This document shows, piece after piece, positions 40,052 to 50,936 of a stretch of DNA of 64,000 nucleotides. The translations under genes and the position numbers were made by a program. Every line of letters starts with the position of its first letter. Position 1 is the first letter of the stretch. Source of the DNA: Verticillium longisporum (Eukaryota; Ascomycota; Sordariomycetes; Glomerellales; Plectosphaerellaceae); the NCBI GenBank assembly GCA_019188255.1, contig JAETXT010000006.1, forward strand, positions 248,001 to 312,000, written 5' to 3'. The notes under the pieces are model-generated. The model did not search any database. It was not told where the DNA came from and saw only the letters and a program-made list of their open reading frames with translations.

Positions 40052-43000
40052 CACGGGCCGCGGGCACTGGGAAGCGAGGCCTTTTCTCTGCCGGATTGGT
40101 GGGCTGTTCGTCCCCAGCGATATCGCACCCCAGCAGCTAGTGCTGGCCAGAGGTAGCTCGGAGCGGGCTGCAAGTACCTCGGAGGTACCCAGCAGGGTCA
40201 GACAGATGGGGCAGCAGAGAGGAGGGGCAGGGCACTCGGTCGGGTACTGTCGGCGGCGGTGGGGTTCGCAGTATTGCAGGCGTGTCTTGAATCATTGAGG
40301 ATAGATGCAAAATGGTGAGAAAATCACGAGAAGGAGAAGAGACGGGAGAGGTTGAAGACGTATTGCTTTCTTTCGACCCCTCAAGGTCGGAATTATGGCC
40401 ATCTGGTCGAGCGTTGTCCGTGTCGTAACAAGAGGTGAGCACGTTTGAGCGGGATACTCCTGGCTAGTGTGTGCGCCAGTGTTGATTTACGTTCTCACGC
40501 CGGGGCTGGGGGGTACATGCATACATGCTGTAGAGAGGGAGAGATCGACGTCTCGGGTATGTCTGTCGGTCAGTGTAGGTCATGTTTTCAGAGCCCATTC
40601 GGAGGAGGATTTTTTGTGTCCCTTGAATGAAAGAAGTAAATCGACTCTGTAAGTAGTTTGATACTTCATTTCTTGGCCTTCGAGGCCGTGAGCCAGCTCC
40701 TGCGAAAACATGCACAGGAACAGTCTAATGCATGACAGGGGAGATGCAGTTAACGAATCTCCATCGCCGACTGCCGAAGCAGCAGATCTGCCCACTGATT
40801 GGATCTCCCGTCTGGAACACCCCCGCAGTTCGTCAAGAGGACACTGCTGAGGAGAGCTGGAATGAGCTGATTGCAATTGGCTCTCCCCTGACCAAACCTG
40901 CCAGTGTTTCCAAATGAGCTGGTTACCATTGGCTGTCCGTCTTACTCACGGGATGACGAATCTTTGCTTCCTCATTGAGTTGGCCGTATGAGGAAGGAAG
41001 GAATGCATGTGTGTACGTGAGATAATGAGGAGGAGAGGGTACGTACGCAAAGCTGGCGTTGGTGCTCCGAAGGGTCCGAAGGGAGGCCAATGTTGTGGAG
41101 GTGCTCCAGTGCACTCCAGGTGGGATGGGGCACGCCTAAGTTGCCTAAGGATCACTCGTCCAAAGGCGTCGTTCGCTGTTGACGATGCACTGGCAATGGC
41201 ACAGGCACCTGGTACTGCCAGCAACAGCGCAAGGTGGCTCCTGGCGTGGCCTTGGCTCTGTTGAGTGGGACGAGAGGAGACAGACAAGAAGACCGTCGAG
41301 TGACTTTCGTAACAAACTCAGTGACTTGTCCAAAGAGTGGGGGCCGGAGAGCCTGAGCCGAGGGCTGATGCGGCCTACCAATCATATCCTGTGATTGTGA
41401 GGAGATTTTGATTAGATTGATAAGATAATTTTTCCTGTGTCACCATGCTGGATCCGCCAGGGTTTGTGCATGGTGCATTGGCCCGCCCACCTCCCCCTTT
41501 CACACCTTTCACACCTTTCACACGCTTCTGCATCCTTTCCACCCCCAAGGGCATCCCGCCCGGTTGGCCCTCTTGTGCTGTCTCATCATGATCCGATGCA
41601 TTTGCTTTCGGCATCCGAGAAGCCATTCGCTCCCGCCCCTCTCGGAACTGAGCGACATCGGACAGGCCCCGGCATGGTTTGGAGGAGTCTGTCCCAACAA
41701 GAACCTCGAGATCCGCCTGTTCTCGTTCCATAATCGGTCCACCTGCAGCAATAACCAGATGGCACTGAATCCGAATGGTGCTGCGAGATTCAACTGCTCG
41801 ACCCCTCGTCAGGGCTCCAGTGGCTCGGCGTCTGCCCTTGCAGAGGGGTCTCATCGAAGACAAAATAGGGGACCAAGGCCTAGGCGGGGTGTCTTCGACG
41901 CGTGCTCTCAATATGCTGCAAGCGCAGAAAGCCGCGAATTCGCGCGGGCGCGGAATCGTAAGCCGGAATCCTGCTCTCGGTGTGAATACAAAATAAAATC
42001 GTCCTGAGCATTACATCGTGCGAAGTGGAACTCCGAGCCTGTGCTCGGCGGTATCAAAGCAAAACTGAACGTCCACATGCCGGGACGAAGGCCGAAACTC
42101 TCACCGCAACAATGGAAGGCCGTACTAGTTCGGGGGGCGCAGGGAAACGGCCTGGCCGCGCGCTGGTGGCGCGGATTCCACGTGCGGCAGATTTCTCACT
42201 TCAGTTGCCCTATTTACGCTGTCGAGCGAGCTCCATGTCTATCACTGGTGATCTTCTGACGCGTCCTCTGTGCCTCCGCCCCCTGACTGAGCTGCCGTCG
42301 TTCGTCCAACGCAACCTGATGATGGCAGTATGACAACACTTGTTGATCAAACAGGGGCCAGGGTGCATCACAGTGTTACATATCAGATCAAATGATTGGA
42401 CTTTGCTGAGCCTCAATGGTTCTACCCAGTCGCAGGCGTATGTCGCTGCCTTATCCCCAGCAAGCCCCCCTCTTTCCGCGGAGACACGTCAGTTGACCTC
42501 ACTGGACTTTTGATAGCAATTGGCGCACATGGAGCATTGCCAACGGGGCTTGCCATAGCTGGCTGGTGATGTCTGCCACTTATCAACAATGGGAGTAGAG
42601 ACTCGAGAGTATCGCACTCCGTTGTTGACTCTGCCGAGACGCATGGTTCGGGATCGCTCACTATGTGCTCAAGCTATGAGCAGGACAGCATCACCTTGCC
42701 CAGATAGGCGATGTAAAAAAAAGTATTGCACGACTTTCAAGACCACTTCATACGAGGATTGCTCCTCTTTGCATTCCTCCTGGGGTCAGACATGGTTGTG
42801 CAACTGCCGCTGATTCGGCTGCTTCATTCTACACGATCCGTGTCGCAGTGCAGATAGCATGATACTCCACCGACCTGGCTTTGGCGTCGTGTACCAAGGA
42901 CACATGCGTGCTATCAAGCACGCTAGTTGACATGGAGATAAAGAGAGAATCATCAGGAGTCGTTGCTATAGCTGCTAGACCCAACGAATGCCAGCATTAT

Positions 43001-43854
43001 CGAGACCTTACAATTGGAAGACACCTCATCAAGAACACGACGTTCAGGTCTTCTGCATTTCGCTACGAGAGCATATTTCAAGCTTGTGAGTGGAAATTTA
43101 TGGCTCAAGAGATCTGCTTGGTAGTTTCAAGCCAGCTACGCATATGTATTGCAGGTCATAGGTCAGGTCATCTCTGATACCACCAGATTGTTGTGTGCCG
43201 TGTAAATCAAGTTCGCCACGCGTATCAACCAAACATTGCGACAGGGCCAAACGGAACCCTGTTGTGGATGTCATTCTAAAGAGGCGGGCTGCCCCTCGGG
43301 GTCGGCTGAAGCTCATCTAGGAATCAAGACCACCGGGATTCTCGTGACATCAACACGATTAGGTATCATGTGGTGCCACGCCGACTAAACGTCCGGAGCA
43401 CTCTTCCCACGTGCTGGGATGCGTAGCTGGCACTTCCACTTCGAAACTCTTCAAGCATCGAGGCTCTGCTGAACCGTCACCAAGCGAAGGTTACAAGCTA
43501 CACTGCCTGCATATCTTGGCGTAGCCACTCCCGCGACTGTAGGCATCTGGGCAAGGACGATTGCAGATGGCGGATGGGCAACCAGAAGGGATTCGGGAAG
43601 CCCCACTTCTCCCCAGTGTCTTGCTCACAGTCTTGGGTTCCAGCATGCCAATTATAGCGTGCACAGTGGCCTAACAGAAGTGCCCCTCACCAATGCACAC
43701 CTCCCGTTCCAGACTAAAGTGGTTTCGAAAGCTCCAAGCTCCAACACGACAGCTCGACAGGCCGTTCATCGCGACCTCGACCAACGAATGAAGTCGCTCC
43801 CAGATCCATTGAAGCGACTCCCAATCTCAACATCCTTCCGAACGGACTGACACC
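40052..43854. other. 3.8-kb intergenic region upstream of hapX and COG2
   Basis: No supported gene. Items seen: two inverted repeats close to hapX (CCAGCAGCTAGTGCTGG near 40130-40150 and GTACCTCGGAGGTAC at about 40173-40187), a tandem GATA site at 41419, three copies of a ten-base CACCTTTCACA-like unit at about 41496-41524, and frames below 180 codons without domains. It must include the hapX promoter. Confidence 0.5.
41419..41428 (+). promoter_or_regulatory. Overlapping tandem GATA-factor site upstream of hapX
   Basis: GATAAGATAA, embedded in ATTGATAAGATAATT, 1.37 kb before the hapX ATG. In other ascomycetes hapX is repressed by the GATA factor SreA in iron sufficiency, so a GATA site here is plausible; the flanks do not match the extended SreA consensus perfectly. 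Confidence 0.4.
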
Positions 43855-44751
43855 ATGACCGGCCTCGGTATCAAGTCCCCGACCGCGGCCTTCCACATGG
43901 CATCCTCCTCCTCCTCCACCAGCTCAGAAGACGACGACGCCCCTCTCCCCTTCCCCGAGGCGCTCCCGCGTTCAGACTTTCTCGCCGCCGATTTCGACCC
44001 AGCGTCCTACCTCTCAAACCTCCCCCATCGCCACCAGACCCTCGACGATCTCAAGATCGACCTTCGCGAGCGCAGCGCGGCCACCAGCGCCGAGCTCCTC
44101 GAGCTCGTCAACTCGAATTACACCGCCTTCCTCTCCCTCGGCGACGAGCTGCGCGGCGGCGATGACAAGGTTGAAGACGTCAAGGTCGCCATGCTGGGTT
44201 TCCGCCGGCAGATAGAGGAGATCAAGAGCCGCGTGCGGACGAGGAAAGACGAGGCCGCGAGCCTGACGGGAGAGCTCGGCGACGTGCGCAAAGAGATTGA
44301 GATGGGCAGGCGAATGCTGGAGCTCGACGACAGGGTGTCTGCGCTGGAGGAGAAACTGGCCGTCGCGAGCATGCCGGGCAAGGTGCCGGCGCAAGACGCC
44401 GACGACGACGATGCTTGGAGTGTTGCGTCGAGCGAGGATTCCGACGCCGAGGACGACGAGGTGTACACGGGACTTGTAGGGACCAGCCCGTCCAAACTGT
44501 CGGCGTTGGCACATGATTACTGCATCATTGAGGCGTTGGCGGACGTTGCAGGCAGGAATACGCCCTTTGTTGCCAAAATCGAGTCACGCATGATGAGGTG
44601 TCGCAACACGTTGCTCCTCGATCTCAATGCTGCTTTGAAGGAATCGCGCAAGGCAGGGGACAAGGGAAAGCCACGGCTTGTCAAATATCTCGGGTTATAC
44701 GGGCTGTTGGACGCCGAGGCAGAAGCAATCAAGGCTCTAAAGGGGAACTAG
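43855..44751 (+). CDS. cog2: COG complex subunit 2-like protein (N-terminal domain)
   Basis: A single exon of 298 residues, ATG at 43855 (GACACCATGA); Met15 is an alternative start. The segment LPFPEALPRSDFLAADFDPA, followed by YLSNLPHRHQTLDDLKIDLR and LVNSNYTAFLSLGDELRGG, matches the N-terminal domain of conserved oligomeric Golgi complex subunit 2. That complex tethers vesicles for retrograde traffic within the Golgi. A heptad-like coiled coil follows (about 105-175: IEEIKSRVRTRKDEAASL and ELDDRVSALEEKLAVA), then an acidic Asp/Glu patch and a C-terminal helical block. It is much shorter than animal or plant COG2; compact subunits are common in filamentous fungi. It converges with the uL1m gene; stops are 137 bp apart. 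Confidence 0.8.
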   Translation: MTGLGIKSPTAAFHMASSSSSTSSEDDDAPLPFPEALPRSDFLAADFDPASYLSNLPHRHQTLDDLKIDLRERSAATSAELLELVNSNYTAFLSLGDELRGGDDKVEDVKVAMLGFRRQIEEIKSRVRTRKDEAASLTGELGDVRKEIEMGRRMLELDDRVSALEEKLAVASMPGKVPAQDADDDDAWSVASSEDSDAEDDEVYTGLVGTSPSKLSALAHDYCIIEALADVAGRNTPFVAKIESRMMRCRNTLLLDLNAALKESRKAGDKGKPRLVKYLGLYGLLDAEAEAIKALKGN

Positions 44752-44888
44752 GAATGGTCTTTAACAGCGTATTGAGAGACATGATACCCAACTCTAGAAG
44801 ATCCCGCCTCCCCATGCCACATCGTTTTATACACGCGTATTTATGACATATTATACACCTCGCGCCTCTCCTGACACGGGAACACCTT

Positions 44889-45853
44889 TTACATGACCTG
44901 CGACAGGTGTGCCGGCGTCACCTTCTCATCCGTCGGATCAAACAGGCCGTTCAGGTTGAAGCCGGGGCCGTGCGAAGAGCTCAGGACGACCTCCTGAACC
45001 TCCTTGTGGGTGCCCTCCAGCTTCTCAACGTCCTGCTTGATGCTCTCGATGAATGCCTTGACGTTTGCCGCCAGCATCTTTGGCGTGAAACCCAGCTGTC
45101 CAACCGCCAACCTCAGCGCGCCCATCTTCTCGCGGTACGTGTCGGCACCCGTGTTATCGCGGATAGCCGAAACAACGTTGTCCGTAATGGTCTTCATGCG
45201 TCTGTTCGGCATGAGACCCTTGGGACCGAGGATGCGGCCGAGCCCAGCCTTGGTGAGCGCCGCCTCGGATGAGCTGTGGCACAACAGGCGGTTAAAGTTG
45301 ATTTTGTCGTTCCTGATGGCTTCGAAAATGGCGTCCTGGCCGGCAAGAACGGCACCGGCCTGCAGTGCCTGCACGGCGACCTCGCTGTCGTCGGGGCAGA
45401 TGACGGCGACTCGGACGTCGCCCGTCTTGACGGGATTGGGGAATCGGATGCGGCCCTTGACGGAGGGTCCATTGCGAGGCGTCTTGAAGCGGACGGAAAG
45501 CTCGTACTTGATGTGGGTGGGAGAGCGGCCGACCTCGTAGGCGCGGAGGTACCTTGAGTAATGTTTAGTATATTGGGATACGAGCCCACGTCAGGAGCGT
45601 CTCACCTCATGGCGTCGCAGAGAGAGAATTGCGGAAACTTGGTCGGGTCGTAAGATTTGTAGTCCTTGTTAAGCTTCTTCTTCTTCTTGTCCTTCTTCGC
45701 TGCGTCCCTGATTTTGGCAACGTTCTTGCTTGCGCATCGCGTCTGCGTTACGGCTGGGGCGAGGAATCGCGGCAGGGCGGATGCCTGGGGTCTTGTCGCC
45801 GCGGAGAGCGAGAGCCTTGCCATCGTGGCAAGGCATTGGTTGGGGGTGGCCAT
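44889..45853 (-). CDS. mrpl1: Mitochondrial large-subunit ribosomal protein uL1m
   Basis: Part of the L1 stalk of the mitochondrial ribosome. Exon 1 45606-45853 (ATG 45853), intron 45553-45605 (53 nt, GTGAGA...CTCAAG), exon 2 44889-45552; 303 residues. The N-terminus (MATPNQCLATMARLSLSAAT) is basic, Ser/Ala-rich and lacks acidic residues, as in mitochondrial presequences. It is followed by a Lys-rich KKDKKKKKLNKDYKSYD stretch and the conserved fungal uL1m linker (FSLCDAMRYLRAYEVGRSP). The L1 domain includes KGRIRFPNPVKTGDVRVAVI, LGRILGPKGLMPNRRMKTIT (RNA-binding signature) and the C-terminal GFTPKMLAANVKAFIESI. A double GATA element lies about 150 bp before the start. Confidence 0.92.
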
Positions 45854-46413
45854 GGCTCGAGGTGGTGACGGACTCTGGGGAGATGGGGGGAACGAGACCA
45901 GCCTTGCAGTTCGACGTGAAGCTCTCGTCTCAATCGCCAATGCACGTCAGGAGACGAAGAAAATTGTGAGCGCCTGAGCATTCAGGCGTTTGTGACGAGC
46001 TGCTCTTATCTTATCGGAATGCGACCGGGGTTGTTGTTTCAGTGCAATGGTGGAAGGGTTTGTTTAGTCAGCAGCATCAGGTTCAACTGGGGCTGTCTCG
46101 CGATGATTGAAACATGGAAAGCTTCGTTGAAGGTCAGAACTCGCCCGTCCTTTTGATGTTGCCTCACCAAACCTTGAAGCTTGACGAAAGGAATCGCTCA
46201 TGTAGTCCGTGGGTAATTGCATCTGTGAACCTGGTGTCTCGGGCTTGGCCGACTGCCTACTCGGCCAGGTCGTCCGTTGTGCATGTGGTCACGGGGTAAA
46301 ACATAAAGCTGACGTGGTCGTCATTCCAAGATGCCATCAACAATTTTTAGAGGTCGCGGAATCAAAGTCAAGGACAACTCTTCTATATTATACAATGGCG
46401 CAAGATCCCAAAA
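45854..46413. other. Intergenic, uL1m promoter
   Basis: Contains CTTATCTTATC (46005-46015), the reverse complement of GATAAGATAAG. No gene supported. Confidence 0.5.
46005..46015 (-). promoter_or_regulatory. Overlapping tandem GATA-factor site upstream of uL1m
   Basis: On the minus strand this reads GATAAGATAAG, identical to the element at 25314, and lies 152 bp before the uL1m ATG. Confidence 0.4.
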
Positions 46414-47148
46414 TCAGACCGGAGATACTTGGACGGCCGGGCGGTCCAGCCTTGTAACTACACGAGACTGTCTTGACGTTCTGACTATTTTCAGAGAAGC
46501 GAATAACATATCAGTCAGACCTCCAAGAACTCGAAGATATATTTTGTACAGTGAGCTGTCGCCCTCGACCGTCCTGCTCAACTCTCGGGTTACCCAACCA
46601 TGTGTCCATCCGCCGCCAAAGTCAATAACCCAAGCGTCATTATTGTCACGGTAAATCAGCACGTTTGAGGCCTTCCCATTGCCCCAAGTGACACAAATCT
46701 TATGTAGCATGTGGAGAGGAAGTGATCTTCCAAAGACAGTCGAGCTCCCATTGCGCCGCTTGCGGACCTTGGCTATCTCCTGCCTTAGAGCGCATTTCTT
46801 TCCCCTCAACCCCCACAAGCGTGATTCAGCCATTGCGAAAGATGCTTTCGAGCACACGAATATCCTTGGTGGAGAATCTTGGGAGGTCAAGGTCCCGGTT
46901 GACGTTGAGCTGGAACAGGTGGCCAAATGGGTCGAGGGAGATATAGCCACGACGTGATCGCCTTCATTGCCAATCAGTTTCGTTCTGCTATCTGAAGTTT
47001 GGAAATTGAAGACAAATTCGTCTGGAACCAGCAGAGTATGGAGATCGCTCGGTCTATCAGTGCCAGTTGCAGGCGACGGAGCAAGCTGATCCACTATTGG
47101 GCCACCCGCTTCAACAATGGCGTCTAGGATCTCGTCTGACAGCTTATC
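46414..47148 (-). pseudogene. Protein-kinase-like remnant, 5'-truncated
   Basis: The open frame on the minus strand runs from about 47148 to 46414 but contains no ATG at its 5' end (a TAA lies just upstream, near 47190). Its C-terminal half, with ICVTWGNGKASNVLIYRD and DAWVIDFGGGWTHGWV followed by TVEGD, matches the catalytic-loop to activation-loop part of fungal protein-kinase-like proteins. Those usually read WGDxKxxNV then IDFGGG. Here the catalytic Asp position is Asn (WGN), while the Mg-binding Asp of DFGGG is kept. No glycine-rich loop or VAIK lysine is visible upstream, and the tail after TVEGD looks unrelated. I read it as a decayed or fragmentary kinase; an unannotated upstream exon is the alternative. 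Confidence 0.5.
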
Positions 47149-48218
47149 CGCCTCGTCGTCATCTTCAGCATCGGAAGCAGCATTTTACCTCTCGATGGAA
47201 GAATTCTTTATTGGAGGAGGAGAAGTGCCCTGGGATGACGGGATGAAATGTACGACATGGCGTGTGCTGTTTTAGCGAATGTACAAGGAGATGTCGTCTC
47301 CACGCCCGCTCCATGTTTGCTCGAGGGGGTGGCTCATTGTTGTTCCGGGTTGTGGGTGTATGAGATAAGTGAACCTACCTAGCCATAGGACAAAGTTAAG
47401 TGGCTAAGGACCAGGAGAGGTGTTGGTGAGGTCGAAGAGTGGCCTACGAAGAACACTCTGCGCCACAGCTGGTGCCTGAAGATGCTTCTGTTACCGGGTC
47501 TAGTGACAAGTCTCAGCGCGCCTATCGCTGAGGATGACGCCATGCGCCTAAGACGCTCGCTGGACCGAATGCCAGACATTGAGCTACCGACTATCAGAGA
47601 GATCCAGTATATGGCTTTTATTCTTTTAGTCTCTCTTTTTCAGTCATTTGAAGAATTTCTATCGAATTAGATATGGCTTGAATCGAGACATCTCATTTTC
47701 TAGAAGTATCAAAATTTGCGGCTCGTTGAGGCAATCTTTGTCGTGCCAGTGGTCTATCAGTTGAATCAAAACTTCACCTCCACGCGACTCTTTCTCAGTG
47801 ATGCATGGGGTTTGTGCTTGTGCTTGTCAAGGAACGACATCTAAAGATGCAATGAACGCAAGTCAGTCGCCAGATATTGCCTGTGCACTCTCGTTTGATA
47901 TATGGGTGGAAGCACGATATGGGCTCCATGACAGCTGATGAAGGTGTCTAAGAGGATCTGTGGGTCTTCACGAACATGATCAGTCGAAGATATACGCATC
48001 GACAGTATATGCGTTTACTGAGACTGACGCGCGCGGGGTAGCACAGTGCTCTGTACCTAGGTACCTAGCAATGGCTCAGCCTACCCCTCCATAATTTTCA
48101 ACCCCGCCACAAAATATCATTTACTCGGCATAGTCATCGGTTCGACTGACGAGACACCACGACTCTTTCGGCGATACCCCTGTCATCGAATTCGATTGTA
48201 CTATATCAACGATTCAAT
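47149..48218. other. Intergenic, promoter of the glutamyl-tRNA synthetase gene
   Basis: No gene supported. Contains TACCTAGGTACCTAG at 48054-48068, 150 bp before the start codon of the synthetase gene. Confidence 0.5.
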
Positions 48219-50165
48219 ATGAAGCCCGAGGAGGTGCAGGCTCTGCCAGCCGCTCTGGCGGGCGACTTCAAGTCTCTTGAGCCACACCTTCGCGCTCTTG
48301 ACAAGCACCTGACGCTGCGCACCTACGTGGAGGGCTACACGCTGGGCGAGACTGAGGCCAAGATCTGGCAGACTCTCAAGTCCAACAATGCGGGCGTTGG
48401 TTTCATCAAGAAAGGCAGCCTTGTCAACTTGACACGATGGTAGCGTCATCCGGATAAGCCCCCCTTGACAATGCGGCACGTCACTGATACTTCCACTATC
48501 GACAGGTTCAACTACATCAGCCAAGCCCACCCCGAGATTCAGGCCGAAGCCAAGGCCGCCGAAGCTGCCAGGAAGGCCAAGATTGCTGCCGGTAGCAAGG
48601 CTGGCGGTAACTTCGATCTCGCCCTCCAGAATGCCGACCAGGGCGTTGTCACGCGATTCCTCCCCGAGCCTTCGGGCTACCTTCACATCGGACACGCCAA
48701 GGCCGCCCTCCTTAGCGACTACTTCGCCCACGAGGCTTACAAGGGCCAACTGCGTCTGCGCCTCGATGACACGAACCCTTCAAAAGAGAGCGAGGAGTTC
48801 CAGGACTCCATCGTTGAGGATCTCGCCCTCATGGGCATCACCCCCGACACTCTCACCTACACTTCGGACTACTTTGACTACCTCCACGACATGTGCAAGC
48901 GCCTGATCACGGAGGGACATGCCTACTCCGACGACACCGACCAGGAGACCATGAAGGCCCAGCGTATGGATGGCATCGAGTCCAAGTGCCGGAACCGAAC
49001 GATCGAGGAGAACCTCCGCATCTTTGAGGAGATGAAGCTTGGTTCGGCCGAGGGTGTCAAGAACTGCATTCGTGCCAAGGTCTCTGTGGACAACCCCAAC
49101 AAGGCCATGCGCGACCCCGTCATCTACCGTTGCAACATTGAGCACAAGCACCACCGAACTGGCGACAAGTGGAAGGCTTACCCTACCTACGACCTCGCGT
49201 GCCCTCTGGTCGACTCCAAGGAGGGTGTCACCCATGCGCTGAGATCCACAGAGTACACCGACCGCAATCCTCTCTACCAGTGGTTCATCGACACCTTGAA
49301 GATCCGTCAAGTCTACATGTGGGATTTCTCGCGCATCAACTTTGTGAGGACCCTCATGTCCAAGCGCAAGCTTGCTTCTCTTGTCAATGCCGGGACCGTC
49401 GACGGCTGGGACGACCCTCGTTTCCCCACCATCCGCGGCGTCCGCCGCCGTGGTCTGACCATTCCTGCCCTGCGCGAGTTCATCATCAAGCAGGGCCCCA
49501 GCCGCAATGTTGTCAACATGGACTGGGCCAGCCTGTGGGCTCTGAACAAGAAGGTCATCGACCCCATTGCGCCCAGGCATACGGCTCTTATCGAGAAGGA
49601 CCTTGTCAAGGTTACTCTGACTGGTGCCGATGTGCCCGCCGAGCCGAGGACGGAGGAGCGCCCGAGCCACCCCAAGAACAAGGAGGTTGGAACCAAGAAC
49701 GTCATCTTCTCCAACGAAATTTACCTGGACCAGGCCGACGCCAAGACGCTCAAGCAGGGCGAGGAGATCACCGCCATGTCCTGGGGCAACATTATCATCC
49801 GCGAGATCACTGGCACCGATACCATCACCGCCATTACGGCCGAGCTGAACCTCAAGGGTGACTTCAAGACGACCGAGAAGAAGGTTACCTGGCTGTCTGC
49901 CCAAGGCACCAAGCTTGTTCCGGCGGAGTTGTGGGACTTCGATTACCTTCTCACCAAGGACAAGCTCGAAGAGGACGACAAGCTTGAGGACTTCCTGAAC
50001 CCCGTCACCTCTACCATGGAGCAGGCCCTTTGCGATGAGGGCGTCGCTAAGCTGAAGAAGGACGACATCATTCAGCTCGAGCGCCGCGGTTTCTTCCGTG
50101 TGGATAAGGGTATGGCTGACGGCGGCAAAGTCGTACTATTTGCCATCCCTACGGGCAAGAAATAA
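48219..50165 (+). CDS. gus1: Cytosolic glutamyl-tRNA synthetase
   Basis: Charges tRNA-Glu with glutamate for cytosolic translation. Exon 1 48219-48439, intron 48440-48505 (66 nt, GTAGCG donor, GACAG acceptor), exon 2 48506-50165; 626 residues. The N-terminal ~75 residues (LTLRTYVEGYTLGETEAKIW) are the remnant GST-like domain that in yeast docks on Arc1. A short Ala/Lys linker follows, then the class I catalytic core: VTRFLPEPSGYLHIGHAK (HIGH), LRLDDTNPSKESEEF, WKAYPTYDLACPLVDSKEGV, and SKRKL (KMSKS equivalent, in TLMSKRKLASLV). The C-terminal beta-barrel anticodon-binding domain reads NEIYLDQADAKTLKQGEE and ends ERRGFFRVD. GluRS rather than GlnRS is indicated by the N-terminal domain and the WDDPRFPTIRGVRRRG motif typical of the eukaryotic GluRS/GlnRS group. 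The GluRS call is strong but rests on overall resemblance. Confidence 0.92.
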
Positions 50166-50936
50166 GAAGTCACAGGGAAGCGGAAGGAGTTCCTCTTTCT
50201 GAGGAACGCGATAGCTGGTCTCATTCTGAAGTGCCATGAGAGAACATTCAGAGTTGCCATAAGGAATTGCATGACAAAAAGAAAAAAAAAACTCAAATCC
50301 TTTGGCGTCGAGAGATGTGAACAAGTGATTGAAGTACCGATTCGCCACCGTCCTGCTGTCAACCCGGTGTTATTTATAAGAAGCTGACTACTTTGAAAGC
50401 AGGGAGGGGGAGGCTAAGTCAGGTTTCCATAGCCTCTAACGAGACAAGGGGCTCATCAAGACTGTCCCTCGATTCCGCAACGAGGCTGTTCCATTTTCCC
50501 TTGGATAGGATGCAGTGCACTCCCTCGAACCAGCCCCTTGCACGCATCCCTGGCTTCATTCCAGACTTACCATTTACTTAAGCTAGCCCGCTTCCCGCAC
50601 TCTTTCTTTCTTTCTTTCTTTCTCTTTCTCTTCTCTTTTGACTTCTCTTTTTCTCCGCCTTTTCTCTTCCGAATTCTCTTCTCTTTCTCTTTCTTTCTTT
50701 ACTGCAGGGCGCGGGAGATGTCTCATCCTTATGCCCGCTGACATGGCACTGGCATGAAAGGGGAAAGGCAGTCTCTCAAGGGCACGTCAACTCCTCGAGG
50801 CATTGAAAAGTCAATCGACTATTGCAAGTATCCAACAGAAATTTCCTATTTGTCCCATGAAACGGGGCTCCTGTTGCGAAACTTTTTTCCCTCATTCGCT
50901 ATCCCGCCTCTAGTAAGGACCTGAGCCGGGACCGAC
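50166..50936. other. Convergent intergenic region with a long pyrimidine tract
   Basis: 3' ends of the synthetase gene (+) and the WSC-domain gene (-). A CTTT-rich tract of about 110 nt (50595-50702), partly (CTTT)n, is the only notable structure. Confidence 0.6.

Noticed and set aside
48780..49904. 374-codon minus-strand frame
   Set aside because: Antisense of the glutamyl-tRNA synthetase gene, no domain.
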